Shown here piece after piece: positions 17,116 through 25,789 of a DNA stretch of 64,000 nt. Each line of letters begins with the position of its first letter. Positions within the stretch are counted from its first letter, which is position 1. Position numbers and translations under genes: made by a program. The notes under the pieces are model-generated. The model was not told the origin of the DNA, made no database searches, and saw nothing but the letters and a program-made list of their open reading frames with translations. The DNA is from Streptomyces sp. 840.1 (lineage in GTDB: Bacteria; Actinomycetota; Actinomycetes; Streptomycetales; Streptomycetaceae), in assembly GCF_003751445.1 (NCBI RefSeq), contig NZ_RJUU01000001.1, positions 4,717,001 through 4,781,000 on the forward strand. Reading direction: 5' to 3'.

Positions 17116-19047
17116 ATGACGGCCGAGCTGGTCCGGGGGCAGAACCACACCTTGCCCCAGACCCGTCTGGAGATCCGGATTTCGGCAGGCGCGCCGGTCG
17201 TCGCCGGGGCCACCCTCGGGGACGAGCACGGCACCGTGCACGGCGTCGAGCGGATCGCCCACCCCGGCTCCCCGCACCTGCCGGGTCTGGAGGTCTCCAG
17301 GCAGGCCGCCGCCGAGCACCGGCTCGCCGTGGACCTCGACGCCCTGCCCGACGGGGTGCACCGGGTCACCGTGCTGCTCGCCCTGCCGCTGGAGGCGGGC
17401 GGTCCGACCCGGTTCGGAGCCGTGGCCGCGCCCTTCGTCGCCGTCACCGGGCCCGAAGGCGCCGAGATCGCCACCTTCACCCTGACCGGCCTGGACACCG
17501 AGTCGGCCGTCGCCGCCCTGGAGCTCTACCGCAGGCAGGGTGCCTGGAAGGTCCGCGCCGTCGGGCAGGGCTACGCGGGCGGTCTCGCCGCGATGCTCGC
17601 CGACCAGGGCGTGGACCGGGCGGCCGAGCTGGCCGGTTCGATCCAGCAGGCCGTCGCCCGAGGCCTGGCCCGTTCCGTGTCACCGCCCCCGCCCCGCACC
17701 CCGGAGGGCGACCGGGTCCGGCACGCGGCGGGACCCGCAGCCGTCCCGGGCGGCGGGCAGCCCCCCGCCGGGCCCCCGGCCGCCCGGCAGCCCGAGCAGC
17801 CGGCACCGGCCGCCGTGCCGTCCGGGCCCGTCGACTACGCGCACCCGCGCCGCCGGTCCTCCGCGCCCCCGCCGCCCCCTCCCGCCGCGCCGCCCGCCGG
17901 GCCCGCAGGGCAGGCAGGGCCCGTTGCCGGGGACGCGACCGGCTGGTCCATGGACGAACGCCTCTACAACCAGATCTGGGGCATGTTCGAGGACCTGGCC
18001 AGGGCCACCGCCGCCTACCGCAGCGCGGTCGACTTCGCGGAGTCACGGATGGACCAGGAGCTGGAGCGGGCCCTGTCCGACCCGCGCAGCCGGATCGGCG
18101 GTTCGGGCGACCTGGCCCGGGAACAGGCCCGCGCCAAGCGCGACGAGCTGACCGGCCGGGCCCGCGAGGCCCTGGACCGCGACCTCGCCCAGTTGGCCGC
18201 CGAGTCCGCCGTGGTGGAACCCGCGCTCCCCGCCCCGTACGCGGGCTGGGACAACCCCGTCTGGCACGCCTACCGGGTTCCGATGGAGATCCCGATGGCC
18301 CTGCGGATCGGTGACCTGCACCTGCCCGAGAGCGGCGCACTGCGCATCCCGCTGCTCGTGCGGCTGCCGCTGGAGCGCGGCATCTGGATCGACAGCGGAC
18401 GCACGGCCTCCGAGGCCGGTGCCCTGACGGACGGCGGCCAGTTGCACCGGCTGGCCATGGAGAGCGCCGTACTGCACGCCGCCCGGCTGCTCGCCGTCTA
18501 CCCGGCGGGCGAGTTCTCGGTCCACGTCATCGACCCGGCCGGTTCCGCCTCGGCCGCGCTGGATCCGCTGGTCCGCTCCGGGGTGCTCGCGGGCCCGCCC
18601 GCCTCCGGCGCCGGGGGAGTGTCCTCGGTGCTCGCCCAGCTGACCCGGCGGGTCGACCTGGTGCAGATGGCGGTCCGGGCCGGCGCCGCGGATTCGCTGC
18701 CGCCCGATCTGGACCCGGCCGAGCAGCTGCTGATCGTCAACGACTTCCCGCACGGCTTCGACGACCGGGCCGTCAACCAGCTGCGCTACCTCGCCGACGA
18801 GGGGCCGCCCGTCGGCGTCCATCTGCTGATGGTCGCCGACCGGGAGGAGGCCTCCGCGTTCGGTCCGGTGCTCGATCCGCTGTGGCGGTCGCTGCTCCGG
18901 ATCACCCCGGTCGCCGACGACCATCTGGCCGACCCCTGGGTCGGCCACGCCTGGACGTACGAGCCGCTGACCACGCCTGCGGGCAGCCGTGTCCTGGATC
19001 TGGTGCTCGCCCAGGTGGCAGCCGCCCGTCGCGGTGGGCCCCGCTGA
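17116..19047 (+). CDS. TerD-type protein with C-terminal FtsK/HerA-like region lacking a P-loop
   Basis: This 643-residue protein has a TerD-like N-terminal half (about 1-180; LEIRISAGAPVVAG, FTLTGLDTESAVAALELYRRQG, WKVRAVGQGYAGGLAAM). A Pro/Ala-rich linker spans about 195-275. A helical region follows (ERLYNQIWGMFEDLAR). The C-terminal region ends with EQLLIVNDFPHGFDD and GPPVGVHLLMVAD, which resemble the Walker-B side of FtsK/HerA-type ATPases in actinobacteria. I see no GxxGxGKS motif, so it is probably non-catalytic. The ATG at 17116 follows an AGGGGACAGGG stretch; longer versions would cross the terminator and tandem repeat. It likely acts with the adjacent TerD and TerC genes in stress signalling. 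Confidence 0.7.
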   Translation: MTAELVRGQNHTLPQTRLEIRISAGAPVVAGATLGDEHGTVHGVERIAHPGSPHLPGLEVSRQAAAEHRLAVDLDALPDGVHRVTVLLALPLEAGGPTRFGAVAAPFVAVTGPEGAEIATFTLTGLDTESAVAALELYRRQGAWKVRAVGQGYAGGLAAMLADQGVDRAAELAGSIQQAVARGLARSVSPPPPRTPEGDRVRHAAGPAAVPGGGQPPAGPPAARQPEQPAPAAVPSGPVDYAHPRRRSSAPPPPPPAAPPAGPAGQAGPVAGDATGWSMDERLYNQIWGMFEDLARATAAYRSAVDFAESRMDQELERALSDPRSRIGGSGDLAREQARAKRDELTGRAREALDRDLAQLAAESAVVEPALPAPYAGWDNPVWHAYRVPMEIPMALRIGDLHLPESGALRIPLLVRLPLERGIWIDSGRTASEAGALTDGGQLHRLAMESAVLHAARLLAVYPAGEFSVHVIDPAGSASAALDPLVRSGVLAGPPASGAGGVSSVLAQLTRRVDLVQMAVRAGAADSLPPDLDPAEQLLIVNDFPHGFDDRAVNQLRYLADEGPPVGVHLLMVADREEASAFGPVLDPLWRSLLRITPVADDHLADPWVGHAWTYEPLTTPAGSRVLDLVLAQVAAARRGGPR

Positions 19048-19113
19048 CCCGCTCCGTCCACGATCGACCACTACCCCTCCGAGCTGGGGCTTTGGTTCTT
19101 CTTTAGCTTCCTC

Positions 19114-19143
19114 TTTACCTTTCCTTGGTAATTCCTGTACTGT
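19114..19143 (+). promoter_or_regulatory. promoter upstream of the Mn riboswitch and terC gene
   Basis: TTTACC (19114-19119), 18 bases, TACTGT (19138-19143). It sits in an unusually T-rich stretch (about 19089-19150) for this genome. The predicted start near 19150 coincides with the first base of the riboswitch. Confidence 0.55.
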
Positions 19144-19150
19144 TCTTTGG

Positions 19151-19302
19151 GCGGAGGGGAGTACTCCCGATCGCGGCGTTCCCGTCAGTACGGACTGTGA
19201 CCGGTCCCGGGGCGCCGGCCAGGCGCGCAGCCCGTGCGCCCAGGTGGAAGAGACCTCCGGCAGCGACGACGCTGATCAGTAGCCGTAGCGAACTGCCGGA
19301 GG
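19151..19302 (+). ncRNA. yybP-ykoY-type Mn2+ riboswitch with RBS-sequestering platform
   Basis: The leader of the terC-family gene carries the yybP-ykoY hallmarks: GGGGAGTA (19156-19163) in the 5' strand and GGAAGAGACCTCC (19246-19258) in the 3' strand. The base helix can form between CGGAGG (19152-19157) and CCTCCG (19254-19259). The alternative is a perfect 10-bp helix of CCTCCGGCAG (19254-19263) with CTGCCGGAGG (19293-19302), which hides the ribosome site. The two are mutually exclusive, so Mn2+ binding should turn translation on. This class normally controls Mn2+ exporters, including TerC-family proteins. Confidence 0.75.
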
Positions 19303-19306
19303 CGCA

Positions 19307-20317
19307 GTGGACGTTTCATGGACCCTCTGGGCGCTGACCATCCTTGGTCTCAGCGCCCTCATCGCCGTCGACTTCTTCATCGGGCGCAAGCCCCATGACG
19401 TGTCGACCAAGGAAGCCGGAATCTGGACGGTCGTCTGGATCGCCCTGGCCGCCCTCTTCGGGCTCGGCCTGCTCGTCTCGGGTGAGACGCAGGCCTCGGG
19501 CGAGTTCTTCGCCGGCTTCATCACCGAGAAATCGCTGAGCGTCGACAACCTCTTCGTCTTCGTGCTGATCATGGCGAAGTTCTCGGTGCCCTCACACCTC
19601 CAGCAGCGGGTGCTGCTCTTCGGTGTCCTGATAGCACTGGTGCTGCGGGCGATCTTCATCGCCGCCGGCGCCGCGGTCATCGCCAACTTCTCGTGGGTCT
19701 TCTACATCTTCGGCGCGTTCCTGATCTTCACCGCCTGGAAGCTCATCCAGGAGGCGCGGGCCGACGAGGAGGAAGAGGAGTTCGAGGAGAACCGCCTCCT
19801 GAAGACGATCGAGCGCCGCTTCGGTGTCGCCGACAGGTACCACGGCACCAAGCTGTTCATCCGCAACAACGGCAAGCGCGTCCTGACGCCCCTGATGGTC
19901 GTCATGCTCGCCATCGGAACCACCGATGTGCTGTTCGCGCTGGACTCGATCCCGGCGATCTTCGGGCTGACCCAGGACCCGTACATCGTCTTCACGGCCA
20001 ACGCCTTCGCCCTGATGGGTCTGCGGCAGCTGTACTTCCTGATCGGCGGTCTGCTGAAGAAGCTGGTCCACCTCAGCTACGGGCTCTCGGTGATCCTCGG
20101 CTTCATCGGCGTCAAGCTGGTGCTGCACGCACTGCACGAGTCCGGGGTGCACGTGCCCGAGATCTCGATCCCGGTCTCGCTCGGCGTCATCTGCGGCGTG
20201 CTGGTGATCACCACGATCACCAGCCTCCTCGCCACCAGGAAGCAGGCGGCCTCGGAGACCGAGGAGGCCGCTGAGGCCGAGAACGGTGCGGACAAGGGCG
20301 CCGGAATCGACGCCTGA
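19307..20317 (+). CDS. TerC-family integral membrane protein, probable Mn2+ exporter
   Basis: This 336-residue protein has seven to nine membrane helices of the TerC/Alx family. The acidic membrane motifs are typical: AVDFFIGRKPHD near the start, EKSLSVDNLFVFVLIM near 65-80, and TTDVLFALDSIPAIFG near 205-220. A highly acidic loop EEEEEFEE lies mid-protein, and the C-terminal tail is charged. The GTG at 19307 follows GGAGG by 4 bases. Family members in other bacteria export Mn2+; tellurite resistance is the older name. The leader riboswitch supports the metal role. Confidence 0.9.
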   Translation: MDVSWTLWALTILGLSALIAVDFFIGRKPHDVSTKEAGIWTVVWIALAALFGLGLLVSGETQASGEFFAGFITEKSLSVDNLFVFVLIMAKFSVPSHLQQRVLLFGVLIALVLRAIFIAAGAAVIANFSWVFYIFGAFLIFTAWKLIQEARADEEEEEFEENRLLKTIERRFGVADRYHGTKLFIRNNGKRVLTPLMVVMLAIGTTDVLFALDSIPAIFGLTQDPYIVFTANAFALMGLRQLYFLIGGLLKKLVHLSYGLSVILGFIGVKLVLHALHESGVHVPEISIPVSLGVICGVLVITTITSLLATRKQAASETEEAAEAENGADKGAGIDA

Positions 20318-20324
20318 ACCGGCC

Positions 20325-20352
20325 GCGTGGCCCCGCTGGAGCGGGGCCACGC
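20325..20352 (+). terminator. terminator after the terC-family gene
   Basis: A 12-bp stem GCGTGGCCCCGC / GCGGGGCCACGC with a 4-base loop starts 8 bases after the stop codon. Confidence 0.75.
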
Positions 20353-20371
20353 ACGGCGACACGCATGAAAG

Positions 20372-20415
20372 GGCCCCGGTGACTCCCGCTCCGTGAAGCG
20401 GATGTCACCGGGGCC
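20372..20415. terminator. second hairpin between convergent terC and MBL genes
   Basis: A 12-bp stem GGCCCCGGTGAC / GTCACCGGGGCC with a 20-base loop lies just before the MBL gene end. Flanking A and T runs are short on both sides. It can serve transcripts arriving from either direction. Confidence 0.65.
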
Positions 20416-20431
20416 TTCCCGTGTGCCGTTG

Positions 20432-21088
20432 TCACCAGCCGCGGGCGCGCCACTCGGGCAGCCGGGGCCGCTCGTCGCCCAGCGTGGTGTCGTTGCCGTG
20501 ACCCGGGTAGACCCAGGTCTCGTCGGGCAGCGGGGCGAAGAGCTTGGTCTCCACATCGTCCAGCAGGCTCACGAACGCTCCGGCGTCCCCGAACGTGTTG
20601 CCGACCCCGCCCGGGAAGAGGCAGTCCCCGGTGAACAGGTGCGGGGCACCGTGCGGGTCGTCGTAGAGGAGGGCGATCGAGCCCGGTGTGTGTCCGGTCA
20701 GATGCCGGGCGGTCAGGGCGACCTGCCCGACCCGGATCGTGGCGTCGTCATCGACGAGCACATCGGTGGTGACCGGGATCCCCTCGGCGTCGTGGCGCCC
20801 GGCGTACGTACGCGCGCCGGTGGCCGCCACGACCTCGCCCAGCGCCTGCCAGTGGTCGCCGTGGCGGTGGGTGGTGACGACCGAGGCGATCGAGTCGTCA
20901 CCGATCAGCCGGAGCAGGGTCGCGGCGTCGTTCGCCGCGTCGATCAGGAGCTGCTCGCCGGTGGCCCGGCAGCGCAGCAGGTAGGCGTTGTTGTTCATCG
21001 GGCCGACGGCGACCTTGGAGATCATCAGATCCGTCAGCTCGTGCACGTCCGCCCGCCCGCCGACCTTGACCACTCCGCTGTACGTCAT
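20432..21088 (-). CDS. MBL-fold metallohydrolase (glyoxalase II-like)
   Basis: This 218-residue metallo-beta-lactamase-fold hydrolase has the full metal set: THRHGDH, then HLTGHTPGS, TGDCLFPGG and a final VYPGHG. This pattern resembles glyoxalase II and related thioester hydrolases, which in actinobacteria can act on S-conjugates of mycothiol. The downstream position, 10 bases after a mycothiol-dependent-type gene on the same strand, supports a link to thiol detoxification. Exact substrate unknown. Confidence 0.85.
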   Translation of the reverse strand: MTYSGVVKVGGRADVHELTDLMISKVAVGPMNNNAYLLRCRATGEQLLIDAANDAATLLRLIGDDSIASVVTTHRHGDHWQALGEVVAATGARTYAGRHDAEGIPVTTDVLVDDDATIRVGQVALTARHLTGHTPGSIALLYDDPHGAPHLFTGDCLFPGGVGNTFGDAGAFVSLLDDVETKLFAPLPDETWVYPGHGNDTTLGDERPRLPEWRARGW

Positions 21089-21098
21089 GCGTCTCAGC

Positions 21099-21791
21099 CT
21101 ATAGCGGGGGCAGTACGGGCAGGGGCCGGCCGCCCTCGACGGTCAGTGCCGACCCGTCGCGGCGCCCGCAGAGCCAGCCGAGCAGCTCGGGCGCCGTCCC
21201 GCGGACCGCGACCGGGCCGCCTTCCCTGCCGCCCCCCGTCGTCCAGATCCGGCCCGTGCCGTCGGCCACGGCCGTGGACACGATGTCCGGGTGCCCGGCG
21301 AACCGCTCGGCGAGGAAGTCGATCTCCCGGGCGGTGAAGTCGTCCGGGAGATCCTCCAGCTCGTAGCCGACGCCCAGGTCGACGTGGTGCAGCTCGACCT
21401 CGATACGGCGGCGGAAGGGGATCCGGGAGGCCGAGTCCGTCACACCGTTGCGCATCGCGACGGTGCGTGACCAGTCGGCCGGGGCGGCGGCCGCCGCCAC
21501 GAAGCGGGCCGCGCTCTCCGTCAGATCGGCCAGCTGTGCTGCCTGTGTGCGGTGCGCGTCGCGCTCGATGTCGCGGTCGCGGGTTTCGCTGTCTGCGTAC
21601 ATCGGCCGGCCCTGGAGAACATTTACCAGCGCGTCGGCGTTACGTGAAAGGTGCGCGAGGACATGACCCCGGCTCCAGCCGGGCAGCCGCGACGGCCGGG
21701 CGAGCTCGGATTCGTCCATTTTCTCCGTGGCGCTGAGCAGCCGGGCGGTCGCTTCACGAAGTGCGTCCAGGTCGTGCGCATGATCAATCAT
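21099..21791 (-). CDS. maleylpyruvate isomerase-family (DinB-like) mycothiol-dependent enzyme
   Basis: This 230-residue protein has the MDMPI N-terminal four-helix domain with a metal-binding motif: the first His near residue 48 in [19 protein letters not shown], and HHVDLG later. A C-terminal domain follows (about 150-230). These enzymes use mycothiol as cofactor for isomerisation or S-transfer. I chose the ATG at 21791, where [13 protein letters not shown] begins the domain; the longer frame would run through the divergent uvrA promoter region. It is cotranscribed with the MBL gene. Confidence 0.82.
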   Translation of the reverse strand: MIDHAHDLDALREATARLLSATEKMDESELARPSRLPGWSRGHVLAHLSRNADALVNVLQGRPMYADSETRDRDIERDAHRTQAAQLADLTESAARFVAAAAAPADWSRTVAMRNGVTDSASRIPFRRRIEVELHHVDLGVGYELEDLPDDFTAREIDFLAERFAGHPDIVSTAVADGTGRIWTTGGGREGGPVAVRGTAPELLGWLCGRRDGSALTVEGGRPLPVLPPL

Positions 21792-21966
21792 GGGGCCGAG
21801 AGTAGCCCCGCCACTCATTCGGGTGAAGGAGTCATCAGCCGTCCGTAAATCGAATGCGCGTGCTATACGCTCGGAGTCGAAAGCTCCGTACATCGCTGTG
21901 GCACCCCCCATACCCTGGGGCAGGGGCTCAGTTCCCCCGCTTCTCTCTAGAAAGGTGCGGACCGGC

Positions 21967-24900
21967 GTGGCCGACCGTCTCATCGTCCGTGGCGCTCGCG
22001 AGCACAACCTCAAGAACGTCTCGCTCGACCTCCCCCGCGACTCCCTCATCGTCTTCACCGGGCTCTCCGGGTCGGGCAAGTCGTCGCTCGCGTTCGACAC
22101 GATCTTCGCCGAGGGGCAGCGCCGTTACGTGGAGTCGCTCTCCTCGTACGCCCGGCAGTTCCTCGGTCAGATGGACAAGCCGGACGTCGACTTCATCGAG
22201 GGCCTGTCGCCCGCCGTCTCCATCGACCAGAAGTCGACCTCGCGCAACCCGCGCTCGACGGTCGGCACCATCACCGAGGTCTACGACTACCTCCGGCTGC
22301 TCTTCGCCAGGATCGGCAAGCCGCACTGCCCCGAGTGCGGTCGTCCGATCTCGCGCCAGTCGCCGCAGGCCATCGTGGACAAGGTGCTCGGGCTGCCCGA
22401 GGGCAGCCGCTTCCAGGTCCTCTCGCCGCTGGTGCGCGAGCGCAAGGGCGAGTTCGTCGACCTCTTCGCGGACCTGCAGACCAAGGGGTACAGCAGGGCC
22501 CGGGTCGACGGCGAGACGATCCAGCTCTCCGAGCCGCCCACGCTCAAGAAGCAGGAGAAGCACACCATCGAGGTGGTCATCGACCGCCTCACCGTCAAGG
22601 ACAGCGCCAAGCGGCGGCTGACCGACTCGGTCGAGACCGCGCTGGGCCTGTCCGGAGGCATGGTCGTGCTCGACTTCGTCGACCTCCCCGAGGACGACGC
22701 CGAGCGTGAGCGGATGTACTCCGAGCACCTCTACTGCCCGTACGACGACCTCTCCTTCGAGGAGCTGGAGCCGCGCTCCTTCTCCTTCAACTCGCCCTTC
22801 GGTGCCTGCCCGGACTGCACGGGCATCGGTACGCGGATGGAGGTCGACCCGGAGCTGATCGTCCCGGACGGGGAGAAGTCCCTCGACGAGGGCGCGATCC
22901 ACCCCTGGTCACACGGCCACACCAAGGAGTACTTCGGGCGCCAGATCAAGGCGCTCGCGGACGCCCTCGGCTTCCGTACGGACATCCCCTGGGACGGGCT
23001 GCCGCAGCGGGCCAAGAAGGCCCTGCTGCACGGCCACAAGATCCAGACCGAGGTCCGCTACCGCAACCGGTACGGGCGCGAGCGCGCCTACACCACCCCC
23101 TCCTTCGAGGGCGCCGTGCAGTTCGTGAAGAGGCGGCACTCCGAGGCGGAGAGCGACTCCAGCAGGGAGCGCTTCGAGGGCTACATGCGCGAGGTTCCCT
23201 GCCCGACCTGTGAGGGCACCCGCCTCAAGCCGATCGTCCTGGCGGTGACGGTGATGGAGAAGTCCATCGCCCAGATCGCCGCGATGTCGATCAGCGAGTG
23301 CGCCGAGTTCCTCGGCCGGATGAAGCTGAACGCCCGTGACAAGAAGATCGCGGAGCGGGTGCTCAAGGAGGTCAACGAGCGGCTGAAGTTCCTGGTCGAC
23401 GTGGGCCTGGACTACCTCTCGCTGAACCGCGCGGCCGGCACCCTGTCCGGCGGCGAGGCCCAGCGCATCCGGCTCGCCACCCAGATCGGCTCCGGCCTGG
23501 TCGGCGTGCTCTACGTCCTGGACGAGCCGTCCATCGGCCTGCACCAGCGCGACAACCACCGCCTGATCGAGACCCTGGTCCGGCTCCGCGACATGGGCAA
23601 CACCCTCATCGTCGTCGAGCACGACGAGGACACCATCAAGGTCGCGGACTGGGTCGTCGACATCGGCCCCGGCGCCGGTGAGCACGGCGGCAAGGTGGTC
23701 CACTCCGGATCGTTCAAGGAGCTGCTGGCCAACGACAAGTCGATCACCGGTCAGTACCTGACCGGCAAGAGGTCGATCGCGATGCCCGACATCCGGCGTC
23801 CCGTCGACCCCTCGCGCCTGCTCACCGTGCACGGTGCCCGGGAGAACAACCTCCAGGACATCGACGTCTCCTTCCCGCTCGGTGTGCTGACCGCCGTGAC
23901 CGGTGTCTCCGGCTCCGGCAAGTCGACCCTGGTCAACGACATCCTCTACACCCACCTGGCGCGCGAGCTGAACGGCGCCAAGTCGGTCCCCGGCCGGCAC
24001 ACCCGGGTCGACGGGGACGACCTCGTCGACAAGGTCGTGCACGTCGACCAGTCGCCCATCGGCCGTACCCCCCGCTCCAACCCGGCCACGTACACCGGCG
24101 TCTTCGACCACGTTCGCAGGCTGTTCGCGGAGACGATGGAGGCCAAGGTCCGCGGCTACCTGCCGGGCCGGTTCTCCTTCAACGTCAAGGGCGGCCGCTG
24201 CGAGAACTGCTCCGGCGACGGCACCATCAAGATCGAGATGAACTTCCTGCCGGACGTGTACGTCCCGTGCGAGGTCTGCCACGGGGCGCGCTACAACCGG
24301 GAGACCCTGGAGGTCCACTACAAGGGCAAGTCCATCGCCGAGGTGCTGGACATGCCCATCGAGGAGGGCCTGGAGTTCTTCGAGGCCGTGCCGACCATCG
24401 CGCGCCACCTGCGCACGCTCAACGAGGTCGGCCTCGGATACGTCAGGCTCGGCCAGTCCGCGCCGACGCTCTCCGGTGGTGAGGCACAGCGCGTGAAGCT
24501 GGCCAGCGAGCTCCAGAAGCGCTCGACCGGCCGCACGGTCTACGTGCTGGACGAGCCGACCACCGGTCTGCACTTCGAGGACATCTCCAAGCTCATCAAG
24601 GTGCTCTCCGGCCTGGTCGACAAGGGCAACACGGTGATCGTCATCGAGCACAACCTCGATGTCGTCAAGACCGCCGACTGGGTCATCGACATGGGCCCCG
24701 AGGGCGGCAACGGCGGCGGTCTCGTCATCGCCGAGGGCACCCCGGAGTACGTGGCCGGTGTTCCCGCCAGCCACACCGGGAAGTTCCTCCAGGGCATCCT
24801 GGACGCGGACCGGGTCGGCGAGGCGGCGGTGCCCTCGGCCCGCAAGCCGGTCCGGGGGACGGCGGCGAAGAAGGCGGTCGCCGCGAAGTCCGCCCCCACC

Positions 24901-25041
24901 AGGAAGACGGCGACGGCCAAGACGAACCGGAGCACCGCGGCGAAGGCCACGGGCGCGGCCGCGCCGAAGAAGGCCGCCGCCAAGAAGGCCGAGGCGAAGA
25001 AGCCCGCAGCCAAGAAGGCGACCCGCGCGCGCAAGGCCTGA
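21967..25041 (+). CDS. uvrA: excinuclease ABC subunit A
   Basis: This 1024-residue damage-recognition ATPase has two ABC modules. Walker A motifs are GLSGSGKS (32-39) and GVSGSGKS (near 646). Signature motifs LSGGEAQRI and LSGGEAQRV are present, with zinc-binding CPECG and CENC/CEVC clusters. The GTG at 21967 gives the usual [14 protein letters not shown] start; AAAGG lies 11 bases upstream. Residues about 959-1024 form a Lys/Ala-rich histone H1-like tail beyond the catalytic core. It is divergent from the MDMPI gene. No LexA box or RecA-NDp match is evident upstream. Confidence 0.98.
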   Translation: MADRLIVRGAREHNLKNVSLDLPRDSLIVFTGLSGSGKSSLAFDTIFAEGQRRYVESLSSYARQFLGQMDKPDVDFIEGLSPAVSIDQKSTSRNPRSTVGTITEVYDYLRLLFARIGKPHCPECGRPISRQSPQAIVDKVLGLPEGSRFQVLSPLVRERKGEFVDLFADLQTKGYSRARVDGETIQLSEPPTLKKQEKHTIEVVIDRLTVKDSAKRRLTDSVETALGLSGGMVVLDFVDLPEDDAERERMYSEHLYCPYDDLSFEELEPRSFSFNSPFGACPDCTGIGTRMEVDPELIVPDGEKSLDEGAIHPWSHGHTKEYFGRQIKALADALGFRTDIPWDGLPQRAKKALLHGHKIQTEVRYRNRYGRERAYTTPSFEGAVQFVKRRHSEAESDSSRERFEGYMREVPCPTCEGTRLKPIVLAVTVMEKSIAQIAAMSISECAEFLGRMKLNARDKKIAERVLKEVNERLKFLVDVGLDYLSLNRAAGTLSGGEAQRIRLATQIGSGLVGVLYVLDEPSIGLHQRDNHRLIETLVRLRDMGNTLIVVEHDEDTIKVADWVVDIGPGAGEHGGKVVHSGSFKELLANDKSITGQYLTGKRSIAMPDIRRPVDPSRLLTVHGARENNLQDIDVSFPLGVLTAVTGVSGSGKSTLVNDILYTHLARELNGAKSVPGRHTRVDGDDLVDKVVHVDQSPIGRTPRSNPATYTGVFDHVRRLFAETMEAKVRGYLPGRFSFNVKGGRCENCSGDGTIKIEMNFLPDVYVPCEVCHGARYNRETLEVHYKGKSIAEVLDMPIEEGLEFFEAVPTIARHLRTLNEVGLGYVRLGQSAPTLSGGEAQRVKLASELQKRSTGRTVYVLDEPTTGLHFEDISKLIKVLSGLVDKGNTVIVIEHNLDVVKTADWVIDMGPEGGNGGGLVIAEGTPEYVAGVPASHTGKFLQGILDADRVGEAAVPSARKPVRGTAAKKAVAAKSAPTRKTATAKTNRSTAAKATGAAAPKKAAAKKAEAKKPAAKKATRARKA

Positions 25042-25045
25042 CGGC

Positions 25046-25090
25046 CGGCGAGGCGGCGGTTCCCGGATTCCGGGAGCCGCCGCCTCGCCG
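25046..25090 (+). terminator. strong terminator after uvrA
   Basis: A near-perfect 21-bp stem (14 bp, one G-U pair, then 6 bp) with a 3-base ATT loop starts 5 bases after the stop. The arm sequence is CGGCGAGGCGGCGG / CCGCCGCCTCGCCG. Only a short pyrimidine run follows. Confidence 0.85.
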
Positions 25091-25251
25091 TGTGTACGGC
25101 GCCCGCCCCGGCACGACCTGCCGCACCGGACCCGCGCGCCGGGGCATCCGTCTCCGCCGGTATCGTCGGTTACGTCACCGATGCCTCCGCTGCGCTGCTG
25201 TCCCAGGCACCTCTGGCACCGCACCGAATCCCTCAGACCAGTGGAGACCGC

Positions 25252-25680
25252 ATGTCCGGCCAGCCCGCCGCCCGCCGTACCGTGCTGAAGGGTGCCGCCC
25301 TCGTGGGCGTCGCCGGACTGGGCGCGGCCGCCTGCTCGACCGACTCGAAGCTCGGGCACGCCGAGACGCCGACCCCCACCGCGCCCGTCGAGCTCGGCGC
25401 CCCGGACGAGGTCCCGGTGGGCGAGTCCAAGCTCTACCGCGAGCAGCGCGTCATCGTCACCTGCCCGGCCAAGGGCCAGTACAAGGCGTTCAGCGCCCAG
25501 TGCACCCACGCGGGCTGCCTGCTGGACAGGGTCGAGAAGAACGAGGGGCACTGCCCGTGTCACGGCAGCCGCTTCGACACCACCACCGGCAAGGCCGTGC
25601 ACGGTCCGGCGACCGTGCCGCTGCCCTCCGTCCCGGTCAGGGTCGAGGGCGGCCGGCTGGTCGCGGGCCCCGACGCCTGA
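25252..25680 (+). CDS. Rieske [2Fe-2S] Tat-lipoprotein
   Basis: This 142-residue exported Rieske protein has a Tat-type RR signal (residues 8-9) followed by a lipobox-like AAAC with Cys28. The cluster ligands are in CTHAGC and CPCHGSRFD, in the order and spacing of a classical Rieske centre. A final beta-strand segment VRVEGGRLVAGPDA closes the domain. The role is electron transfer at the outer membrane face of the cell membrane, partner unknown. RBS GGAG precedes the ATG at 25252. 18-bp tandem repeats start at the stop codon. Confidence 0.92.
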   Translation: MSGQPAARRTVLKGAALVGVAGLGAAACSTDSKLGHAETPTPTAPVELGAPDEVPVGESKLYREQRVIVTCPAKGQYKAFSAQCTHAGCLLDRVEKNEGHCPCHGSRFDTTTGKAVHGPATVPLPSVPVRVEGGRLVAGPDA

Positions 25681-25734
25681 ACCACGCCCGAGGCCCGAAA
25701 CACGCCCGGCGCCCGGACCACGCCCGGCGCCCGG
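25681..25734. repeat. 18-bp tandem repeat, three units
   Basis: Three 18-base units begin right after the Rieske stop codon. Units two and three differ at one base (ACCACGCCCGGCGCCCGG and AACACGCCCGGCGCCCGG); unit one has several differences. The lengths are multiples of three, so a stop-codon loss would extend the protein by a repeated basic tail. It lies between convergent genes. Confidence 0.85.
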
Positions 25735-25789
25735 CAGGCCCGGCGCCGACGCAGGCCAGCGCCCCGGCGGGCTCAGGCCCCGGCCCGGC

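Noticed and set aside
21792..21966. LexA box or RecA-NDp promoter for uvrA
   Set aside because: No GAAC-N4-GTTC type palindrome and no TTGTCRGTG-N8-TANNNT match were found in the divergent region.
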